A DNA stretch of 41,255 nucleotides from CAUZFZ01 sp963579025. Lineage in GTDB: Bacteria; Planctomycetota; Planctomycetia; Planctomycetales; Planctomycetaceae. Both the position numbers and the translations under genes were made by a program. The notes under the pieces were generated by a model. The model was not told the DNA's origin. It was given only the letters and a program-made list of their open reading frames with translations, and ran no database searches. How positions within the stretch are numbered: position 1 is the first letter of the stretch; each line of letters begins with the position of its first letter. This document shows, piece after piece, positions 8,001 through 14,514 of this stretch. The stretch is from assembly GCA_963579025.1 (NCBI GenBank), contig CAUZFZ010000094.1, forward strand, positions 1 through 41,255. Reading direction: 5' to 3'.

Positions 8001-8854
8001 TCGTTCGCCCCTCCACCACCACCGCCACCGCCGCTTTCCGCAGAGTTGCCGCCATCGCCATTGAGCCCTCCACCGCCAGCGCCTCCGGAATTGGACGCGT
8101 TTCCGCCGTCACCATTGAGGCCACCGCCGCCCGCACCGCCAGAGCTGGTCGCGTTTCCACCGTTGCCGTTGAAGCCTGCACCGCCGGCGCCTGCGCCGGC
8201 CGACGCGTTGCCGCCATTTCCGTAGAGACCGCCACCTCCGGCCCCGCCCATATCTGAAGCACTTCCACCATTACCACCCAGTCCACCACCCCCACCGCCG
8301 CCGCCGAACGTGTTGGAACCGGAACGAGTCCCGCCCTGACCGCCTGAGGCACTGTTATTAGTAATGGCAACATCATCCAGCGTCACTGCCGCCCCACTGC
8401 GAACGAACACGGCCGCCCCCGCACCCAGACCGCCGCCACCCGCGCCACCGTTGCCGGCACTGCTGTCACCGCCGTCGCCGCCTGTGGCCTGACCTCCACT
8501 GAGCGTCAGATACTGAATCGTGACCGTGCCGCTTTCCACATAGAACACGCGATGGGCATTGTTCCCGCTGATGGTCAACGTCGTGACGCCCGGCCCGTCA
8601 ATGCTCAGTTTCGCATTAATCAGCGGCAGAGGACTGGCCAGCGTAATCGTCCCACTCCCACCGGCACCGCTGAAGCTGATCGTATTCGCCGGATCGCCCA
8701 GGGCATTCGCGTCCGTAATCGCCTGCCGCAGCGACCCCGAACCGGTGTCGTCCGTATTCGTCACCGAAAATGTCCCGGCCGGAGCAGAGACCGCCGAGCA
8801 CAGCAGTCCGATCGGTGTGAGCAGACAACACAGCAACGTACGGCGAATCGTCAT
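5018..8854 (-). CDS. Autotransporter-like surface protein with a glycine-rich passenger
   Basis: This is a 1278-residue exported protein. Residues 1-26 are a signal peptide ending SAPAG. A short beta-helix start follows (TNTDDTGSGSLRQAITDAN). About residues 125-540 are extremely Gly/Asn-rich (GGNGG-type, PGRS-like), with an 18-residue period in part. About 590-960 carry repeats of the autotransporter-associated beta-strand type (GPGTLVLGAANQYHGGTSI; KTGVGTIVLQGQNTFTG). The last 195 or so residues look like an outer-membrane beta-barrel (WNGFVTGYGMGGFLQSDGNA; DWAVLGAGLSWQ) and end in Trp, as outer-membrane barrels often do. I count only about ten strands where twelve are usual. GAGGAG precedes the start. 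The plus-strand Pro-rich open frames here are shadows. Ligand and function are unknown. Confidence 0.85.
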   Translation of the reverse strand: MTIRRTLLCCLLTPIGLLCSAVSAPAGTFSVTNTDDTGSGSLRQAITDANALGDPANTISFSGAGGSGTITLASPLPLINAKLSIDGPGVTTLTISGNNAHRVFYVESGTVTIQYLTLSGGQATGGDGGDSSAGNGGAGGGGLGAGAAVFVRSGAAVTLDDVAITNNSASGGQGGTRSGSNTFGGGGGGGGLGGNGGSASDMGGAGGGGLYGNGGNASAGAGAGGAGFNGNGGNATSSGGAGGGGLNGDGGNASNSGGAGGGGLNGDGGNSAESGGGGGGGGANDDGGDNNSSFGADGGGPNAGAGGNVPGNGGDDSGGGGSDDSGLMGGNGGTNGGGGGSGLRGNPLTGGSSLPGGAGGENGGGGGSGNGGDSAGFGGNGGRNGGGGGTGRADNGNSQGGDGGINGGGGGLGEGTNVGNRAGNGGFAGGGGGASGGSFLGNLGGNGGFGAGAGGGGGSNTATAGDGGNGGYGAGAGGAGISQLRADGLPGTSGTFGGAGGESTAGHGGGGAALGGAVFVEQGGMLVIRGNTTASSNAVTAGSGGGTGAGDGQALGTGFFLHNVDLMFDITGMTTISDNLTDNSLLNGGDGTVSQLFKSGPGTLVLGAANQYHGGTSINGGTIRLEDNLGLGTGTLTVLGSTLDLANGITSANNIDLQNDLTISQADSGGLGTLTGIISETGGPFGLTKTGVGTIVLQGQNTFTGLVSVQAGRLTLNSGDERFASGVGIDVTAGAVFEIDSITETVSSLTGLGSIEITNAGTFRVNNSSASVFGGVISGTGTLTKLGAGTVNLTGTSLLPGNTSVDAGTLRVNGSLPGAVAVNSGGTLGGAGMVGNTTINSGGRIAPGNSIGTMTVNGNFTQEAGSEFEVELNPASNPTTPGTDNDFIDVNGGSATLNGGNVNVIASGNPDLGTLYTILDADGGVTGTYASLTDNVVSRDFNLIYNPGNVQLSVSRTALNLGALGQTFNERAVGSALDVIFPTAGGEAGAALDQFFLLTPNQQQATLNELGGDIFGSLGVASLQTTSFILGQLGDSLNATPFSSPPPLVITTPGGFGAGDASIRLVSASTGCASVLDNANATDIDTLMIHAPQRRAQSPSACDWNGFVTGYGMGGFLQSDGNAAGLDYGLGGVMVGVFREVERGQRMGLFGAFGRSDASTGSPRQSAETDHYLGGLFLQSVDGCDKWTQDGVCGPIRPTLSALWMHEYADESTSVTSSFGGTPSFTTRGLDLGSDWAVLGAGLSWQATRRLTLSLNYTTQANDQTSLHYGGGTAVWAW
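8061..8330. repeat. 54-bp tandem repeats inside the glycine-rich passenger
   Basis: About five units of 54 bp run through this stretch; equivalent positions fall at 8061, 8115, 8169 and 8223. On the minus strand each unit encodes 18 residues of the form GGAGGGGLNGDGGNASNS, with changes in the variable positions. Units differ enough to be old, and all keep the reading frame. Confidence 0.75.
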
Positions 8855-9223
8855 GATTCCAGTGTCTCCTCAGCCAACCGAATTCAATGCCCGGCTGGAC
8901 ATTCCTGCGTCCGCGATCCCGACCACATGGATCGCCCAATCGACGACGCGTATCACAGACTTCGACTGTCACAATCCGGCTGCACGATGCAAAACGCATT
9001 TGGATGTGCACGCGACACCACCCGCCAAACCCGGCCGATCCACGGATTCCGGGCGAACAGATCGTTTCGACAGCGTCCTGGCATGGGGCCGGCTTCGGCT
9101 CGGGACCTTCGTGAACTCTGAGCGAAAATGACTTCCGACGCCTCGCGGACGCTGCCGTTCCGAAATGTCGACCGGTAAGGTGTCATCGCACCAACAACCG
9201 GTTTCTGTCTGAGAGAGACACCC
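8855..9223. other. Divergent intergenic region (autotransporter / sulfatase)
   Basis: These 369 bp separate two genes read away from each other, so promoters for both should lie here. I find no hexamer pair convincing enough to call, no RNA gene and no strong palindrome. Short open frames here have no recognisable product. Confidence 0.5.
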
Positions 9224-10609
9224 ATGATCCGCCGCTGCACTTTCCTCTCGTACCTCGTTCTCACGACGATCATCCTGCTGAACCAGGTCAATCCGGCTGC
9301 TTGTGCTGACGACTATGGGAAACCCAATGTTGTACTCATCCTTGTGGACGATCTGGGTTACGGCGATCTGAGCTATATGGGAGCACCGGATCTCAAGTCT
9401 CCGAACATCGATTGGATTGCTGAGCACGGCATGAAGTTCTCGGACTTCTACGCCAACTGCCCCGTGTGCTCACCGACTCGCGCGGCTCTGCTGACGGGAC
9501 GCTATCAGGATCTTGTCGGCGTTCCCGGAGTCATCCGCACGCATCCGGAAAACAACTGGGGGCGCCTGATCGACTCGGCGGTGTTGTTGCCGAAAGTGCT
9601 GAAGCCGGCTGGCTATCACACAGCGATTGTCGGTAAGTGGCATCTCGGCCTCGAAACGCCCGACACACCTGTCGATCGAGGCTTTAATCACTTTCACGGC
9701 TATCTCGGCGACATGATGGATGACTACTACAAACACCGCCGTCATGGCATCAACTACATGACGCTCGGTAAGGAGACGATCGACCCGAAAGGGCACGCCA
9801 CGGACCTGTTTACCGAATGGGCTGGCGACTACATCAAGAGCCGCAGCAAGGATCAGCCGTACTTCCTTTATCTGGCTTACAACGCTCCACACACTCCGAT
9901 TCAACCGCCGGCCGAATGGGTGACGAAAGTGAAGGCTCGCGACCCGGACATTACCGATCGTCGTGCGAAACTGGTGGCGTTGATCGAACACATGGATGAG
10001 GGCATTGGTCAGGTCACGAAGACAATCCTCACCGAGCAGGTCGGGCCGAACCCGCGGCCCACTGTCGTTATCTTTTCGTCCGATAATGGCGGGCAGGTCT
10101 CCGTCGGAGCCAACAACGGTTCGCTGCGTGACGGCAAGCAAAGCGTGTACGAGGGCGGGTTGAAAGTCCCGACGTGCGTCGCGTGGCTGGGTGCGGACCA
10201 TGTCCAGGCCGGATCGTCCACTGACATGCGGGCGATGAGCATGGACCTGTTCCCGACTGTCTGCGAGATCGCCGGCGCGAAATTCGATCACAAGATTGAA
10301 GGCGTCAGTATCCTGCCCACACTCCTCGGCGAAGAGCAGCAGCCACTGCGACAGGACTGGTTCTTCAGTCGCCGCGAAGGCGGAACGCGATACCAGGGCA
10401 AGACGATCGAAGCTGTGATTCGAGGGGACTGGAAACTGCTGCACAACAGCCCGTTCGAGCCGTTGGAACTCTACAACCTGGCCGACGATCCGCAGGAAAC
10501 GACCGACCTCGCGACGAAGAACCGAGGGAAATTCAACGAACTGTCAGCCGCATTCCGCCGCCAGCTCCAGCGCTACGGAGCCGTCCCCTGGCAACGGCCG
10601 GCTGAGTAG
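9224..10609 (+). CDS. Exported formylglycine-dependent sulfatase
   Basis: The enzyme hydrolyses sulfate esters, probably of sulfated polysaccharides, in the periplasm or outside the cell. The 461-residue protein has a signal peptide (residues 1-28, ending ACA before DD), the metal-binding pair in VLILVDDLGYGDL (Asp42, Asp43) and the C-x-P-x-R motif CSPTR, whose Cys82 would be oxidised to formylglycine by a maturase. GKWHLG (near residue 138) and SSDNGG (near 287) are further family motifs, and the C-terminal part ends with the usual LYNLADDPQETTDLA segment. It belongs to the sulfatase family S1; the substrate cannot be read from sequence. Planctomycetes carry many such genes. It lies 80 bp before the sugar ABC transporter and may supply or accompany its substrate. 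Confidence 0.95.
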   Translation: MIRRCTFLSYLVLTTIILLNQVNPAACADDYGKPNVVLILVDDLGYGDLSYMGAPDLKSPNIDWIAEHGMKFSDFYANCPVCSPTRAALLTGRYQDLVGVPGVIRTHPENNWGRLIDSAVLLPKVLKPAGYHTAIVGKWHLGLETPDTPVDRGFNHFHGYLGDMMDDYYKHRRHGINYMTLGKETIDPKGHATDLFTEWAGDYIKSRSKDQPYFLYLAYNAPHTPIQPPAEWVTKVKARDPDITDRRAKLVALIEHMDEGIGQVTKTILTEQVGPNPRPTVVIFSSDNGGQVSVGANNGSLRDGKQSVYEGGLKVPTCVAWLGADHVQAGSSTDMRAMSMDLFPTVCEIAGAKFDHKIEGVSILPTLLGEEQQPLRQDWFFSRREGGTRYQGKTIEAVIRGDWKLLHNSPFEPLELYNLADDPQETTDLATKNRGKFNELSAAFRRQLQRYGAVPWQRPAE

Positions 10610-10689
10610 ACCGCCTCCGCGCGATGATGCAGCGGATCCACTGAACTTCGAAAAGAACCACGAGGCGAGGTGCTGGAAGTCTCGCAACT

Positions 10690-13269
10690 GTGAACACCAT
10701 GCAACCTCCAGTTCTTGAACTCACCGACGTGAGCCGATCCTTTCCAGGGGTCCGCGCGCTGGACGGGGTGACGTTCTTACTCCAGCCGGGCGAGGTACAT
10801 GCAATTGTCGGAGAGAACGGAGCCGGGAAGAGCACTCTCATAAATATCGTCTCGGGAGTCTTGAAACCGGATTCCGGCTCCGTCCGATTGAACAACGTGG
10901 AAGTTCAATTGCGAGACCCGGTCGATGCGCGGGGACGCGGTATCGTCACGGTCCATCAGGAAGCGGAGCTGTTTCCTACGTTGTCGGTCGCTGAAAACAT
11001 GGCGCTGACAACCGGCCTGCCACTCCGAAACGGCCTGGTCGACTGGCGAGCCATTGATCACACAGCACGGGAAGCCGTGCGACACGTTGGTGAGGCAATC
11101 AATGTGACCGCCCCAGCCTCGCAACTGAGCGTTGCACATCGCCACATGACGCATGTCGCCGCTGCTGTCCTGCAACAGGCGAGCGTTCTGGTCCTCGATG
11201 AGCCGACCAGTGCACTCAGTGAAGTCGAAGCGCAATGGCTGTTCGAGCAGATCAACCGATTGAGAGCATCCGGCGCGGGAATCATCTATGTCTCGCATCG
11301 GCAGGATGAGATTTTTCAACTCGCCGATCGCATCACCGTGCTGCGAGACGGAAAACATGTCTGGACCGGGGCGACGCACACCACTTCGCCAGGCGAACTG
11401 ATTGAGCGAATGGTCGGTCGTGTATCCGGCCCGTTGCCGAGCGCACGAACTGCCGGTGACAAACGGCCCGCGGGCAAGCATCCCGGTGAATGCCGATTGC
11501 GATGCTCACACTTGAGTGACGCTGCCGACCGTTTTACGGACGTTTCGGTTGCTGTACACGCTGGCGAGGTTGTCGGCGTGTATGGACTCGTCGGTTCCGG
11601 ACGCACGGAGTTTGCTGAGTCCGTCTTTGGATTGAGACCGACGTCGAGCGGAGACCTCCTGCTCGACGGTCGAAATCTGAAGGCCCGGTCACCAATGGAT
11701 GCCGTGAAAGCCGGCATCGCATTCGTCCCGGAAGACAGACTGAGACAGGGGATCTTCCGCGGTCTGTCGGTGCGAGCCAACTCGGTGATTGCCAGCCTGC
11801 AGCAATGGGCACACGGACCGTTTGCAAGTGCGCGCGACGAGCGAATTGCCACGGCGCGTCAAATTGAACAGTTGTCCGTGCGGTGTCGCTCAATCGAGCA
11901 ACCGATTGCAGAACTGTCCGGCGGGAACCAACAGAAGATCGTGCTGGGGCGCTGGCTGCTGACCGAACCGAAAGTGCTGATCCTCGATGAACCAACTCGC
12001 GGCGTCGATGTGGGCACGAAGCCGGAGATCCACCGGCTGCTGCGAACCGCGGCCGACGGTGGCTGCGGCGTGTTGATGATCAGCTCGGATTTACCCGAAG
12101 TGCTGGCGCACTCAGACCGGATCATCGTGTTCCGCAATGGCCGCGTTAGCGGAGAGTTCGACGCGACAACAGCGAGCGCAGAGGGCATCGCATCGGCAGC
12201 GATACCTCACGACTCAGATGACATGCCGGTTGGTTGGAGCACAGGCGAGCGGGGCGGTGTCAGCCCCCCGATATCGCACGACGCGACCAATTCGCTGGCT
12301 GCCACTGATCGGCCACCTGAGCGAGTTCGACTGGCCGGCCTGGTCTGGCGACCGGAAACCGCGCTCCTGGCAGTCGTGCTGATTCTGGCCGCCTGGCTGG
12401 GAGTGGGCAGTGAGGAATTCCGGCTCACCGATCTGGCGACGCATGCATCGATCTGGGTCGTGCTTGGGCTGGCTGCGGCCTGCACGATCCTGGCGGGTGG
12501 AATCGACATCTCGATCGGTTCGCTGGTCGGATTGTCCGCCGCAGTGACTGCGTTGATCCTGAAATCAACGCTGCCCGAAATCGTCTCGATTCCACTGGCA
12601 GTGATGGCAGGCGTCGCCACCGGAGCCCTCGGTGGGTCACTGAACGCAGCCATCGCGCTGGCCGGACGCGTGCATCCGATTGTCGTGACGCTTGGGACGA
12701 TGACCGTGTATCGCGGGATTGTCATTCTTCTCTTGAGTGGCAAAGCAATGACCGGCCTGCCCGATGCCTTCGGCCACCTGGCCGTGCATCCGGCCAGTGG
12801 CTTGCGGGGACTGATCCTGGTCGCGGCAGTCGTTGTGGCCGTGCTGGCCTTCTGGCTCCGATACTGTCGCAGCGGACGGCATGTCTATGCGATCGGTTCG
12901 AGCCTCTCAGCCGCCCGGTTGTGTGGCGTCTCTCAAACCAGGACCTGGCTGCTGGCGTTTTCGGTCAGTGGCGGGCTGGCTGGTCTGACGGGCGTTATGA
13001 CACTGGCTCACACACAGCAGATGCAGGCGCGGCTGGGCGCCGGCTGGGAACTCAGTGCCATCGCGATCGCTGTCATCGGTGGCGTCTCGATCACGGGCGG
13101 ACGTGGAACGGTATTTGGTGTCGTCCTCGGGGCGATCCTTTTGCGACTGGTGAACAGTGCGCTCGTGCGGTGGGGCATTCCGGATGCGCAAGTGGATCTG
13201 TTTGTGGGTGGCATGCTGCTGCTGGCCGTCCTGCTGGACCTCGCCTGGCGACGGAGGCTGGCCCTGTGA
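10690..13269 (+). CDS. Fused sugar ABC transporter: two ATPase domains plus permease (RbsA-RbsC type)
   Basis: One 859-residue chain combines what is normally two proteins of a ribose/rhamnose-type importer. NBD1 (about residues 8-230) has Walker A GENGAGKST (41-49) and Walker B VLVLDEPTSAL. NBD2 (about 260-510) has a lysine-less Walker A (GLVGSGRTE, near 300), the signature LSGGNQ (409-414) and VLILDEPTRG. A linker leads to a permease (about 550-859) with LAGGIDISIGSLVGLSAAV. The NBD1 signature is degenerate (LSVAHRHM). So only the composite site made by NBD1 Walker A and NBD2 signature looks catalytic. The GTG at 10690 is chosen because GGAAG lies ten bases upstream; ATG 10699 is an alternative. 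It overlaps the next permease by four bases. Confidence 0.92.
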   Translation: MNTMQPPVLELTDVSRSFPGVRALDGVTFLLQPGEVHAIVGENGAGKSTLINIVSGVLKPDSGSVRLNNVEVQLRDPVDARGRGIVTVHQEAELFPTLSVAENMALTTGLPLRNGLVDWRAIDHTAREAVRHVGEAINVTAPASQLSVAHRHMTHVAAAVLQQASVLVLDEPTSALSEVEAQWLFEQINRLRASGAGIIYVSHRQDEIFQLADRITVLRDGKHVWTGATHTTSPGELIERMVGRVSGPLPSARTAGDKRPAGKHPGECRLRCSHLSDAADRFTDVSVAVHAGEVVGVYGLVGSGRTEFAESVFGLRPTSSGDLLLDGRNLKARSPMDAVKAGIAFVPEDRLRQGIFRGLSVRANSVIASLQQWAHGPFASARDERIATARQIEQLSVRCRSIEQPIAELSGGNQQKIVLGRWLLTEPKVLILDEPTRGVDVGTKPEIHRLLRTAADGGCGVLMISSDLPEVLAHSDRIIVFRNGRVSGEFDATTASAEGIASAAIPHDSDDMPVGWSTGERGGVSPPISHDATNSLAATDRPPERVRLAGLVWRPETALLAVVLILAAWLGVGSEEFRLTDLATHASIWVVLGLAAACTILAGGIDISIGSLVGLSAAVTALILKSTLPEIVSIPLAVMAGVATGALGGSLNAAIALAGRVHPIVVTLGTMTVYRGIVILLLSGKAMTGLPDAFGHLAVHPASGLRGLILVAAVVVAVLAFWLRYCRSGRHVYAIGSSLSAARLCGVSQTRTWLLAFSVSGGLAGLTGVMTLAHTQQMQARLGAGWELSAIAIAVIGGVSITGGRGTVFGVVLGAILLRLVNSALVRWGIPDAQVDLFVGGMLLLAVLLDLAWRRRLAL

Positions 13270-14210
13270 AATGGCGACCACATGTCCGTTTGCTGATTGA
13301 GCACGCGCTGCCGTGGCTGCTGCTGATCGTCGCCTGCACGATGGTCTTTACTCAGGTTAAACGTCCGGCGCTGCTCCTCAGTGTGCTGGTGCCATGGGCC
13401 GAGGTCGGCGTTCTGGCCATAGCGATGACCGCCATCATCCTTACTGGCGGCATCGATCTGTCTGTCGGATCGACCGTGGCGCTGTGTGGCGTGGTGGTTG
13501 GCGTCCTGTGGCAGGACTGCGGTGTTTCCATAGAACTGGCAGCAATGTGCGGTGTTACAGTCGGAATAGCGGCAGGAGCATTCAATGGACTGCTCGTCAT
13601 TGCTGGTCTTCCGCCCCTCGTGACGACCCTCGCGACGATGGCATTTTTCCGTGGACTGGCGATGAAGATCTCAGGCGCCGAAAGAGTGACAGGATTCCCC
13701 CCCTCGTTCACCGACTGGCGACTTGTGGCCGGGCAGCCGATTCAGTTCTGGCTGCTGATCGCTGTGGCAGCGATCGGGGTCGTTGTCGTTCACAACACGA
13801 CATTCGGTCGACGGTGCTACGCGATCGGCGAAAACCGACTGGCGGCGCGCTACGCCGCGATACCAGTCAAACGCACTGACTGCTTGCTGTACACGGCCAG
13901 TGGTCTGGCTGCGGGGCTGGTTGCCGTGACGAACGCGGCGCGACACAACGTGGCGGTGCCCGATGCCGCACAGGGCATCGAACTGCAGGCCATCGCATGT
14001 GTGGTTGTCGGCGGCACTCTCATTACCGGCGGCCACGGAGGCGTGCACCGGACATTGCTCGGACTGGCAGTGATTTCATTGCTTGATACGGGGCTGCAGT
14101 TCCTGAGCACCCGTGTTTCGTTTCTGACTGCCGAATCACGCTTGATCGTCGTTGGTGTGCTCCTGATTTCAGTCACTGTCTGGAATGAGCGCGTGCGCCG
14201 CCGCGCATAG
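13266..14210 (+). CDS. Second ABC sugar transporter permease (RbsC type)
   Basis: This 314-residue inner-membrane protein would pair with the permease half of the preceding fusion to form the translocation channel. It has about eight to ten hydrophobic segments and the family motif ILTGGIDLSVGSTVALCGVVV near residue 57, plus a conserved GRRCYAIGENRLAARYAAI segment near residue 180. The start is GTG 13266, within the GTGA overlap with the stop of the upstream gene, which implies translational coupling; the open frame extends further upstream but only inside the other gene. The two genes are a complete membrane and ATPase set. No periplasmic binding protein gene is adjacent on either side, so the substrate (ribose, rhamnose, AI-2 or other) is unknown. 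Confidence 0.92.
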   Translation: MKWRPHVRLLIEHALPWLLLIVACTMVFTQVKRPALLLSVLVPWAEVGVLAIAMTAIILTGGIDLSVGSTVALCGVVVGVLWQDCGVSIELAAMCGVTVGIAAGAFNGLLVIAGLPPLVTTLATMAFFRGLAMKISGAERVTGFPPSFTDWRLVAGQPIQFWLLIAVAAIGVVVVHNTTFGRRCYAIGENRLAARYAAIPVKRTDCLLYTASGLAAGLVAVTNAARHNVAVPDAAQGIELQAIACVVVGGTLITGGHGGVHRTLLGLAVISLLDTGLQFLSTRVSFLTAESRLIVVGVLLISVTVWNERVRRRA

Positions 14211-14514
14211 CTCTGTCTTGGACGTTGATCCGGTCATCAGCACCCGCAAGAACACTCTGGCGTCAGTTCTGTTCGTGTGCTCTGCCTGGAAGTGGAACCG
14301 AGTACGCTCGAATAGATAAACGGGCTAACGACCTGAACCACCGCACGATGACTCTGGCAGGCACGACGGGCCTGCTCACGGCTATGCCAAATTGCCAGGG
14401 AGTGGTCTCGCTTGGTTGCGAACAAATCTGGTGAGGCGTACGCTTTGCCCCCTTGCTGCTCAACATCATCTGAATCTGCTTCTCGTGTCACCTGATTCCA
14501 GGAGTTCCAGGCCA
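14211..14514. other. Intergenic region before the PLP decarboxylase
   Basis: The 304 bp hold a 6-bp stem (GCAGGC 14357-14362, GCCTGC 14370-14375) that may end the transporter transcript, and a weak hexamer pair TTGCGA (14416-14421) and TACGCT (14439-14444) at 17-bp spacing that could start the next one. AGGAG at 14500-14504 is the ribosome binding site of the decarboxylase. Nothing else is seen. Confidence 0.35.

Noticed and set aside
7080..8225. Long plus-strand open frames encoding Pro-rich proteins opposite the autotransporter gene
   Set aside because: They are the complement of Gly-rich codons (GGN read as NCC); no ribosome binding site or domain supports them, and the minus-strand protein is coherent.
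8552..9131. Overlapping plus-strand frames of about 190 codons upstream of the sulfatase
   Set aside because: They run antisense into the autotransporter start, have no recognisable product and end before the sulfatase without a plausible role.
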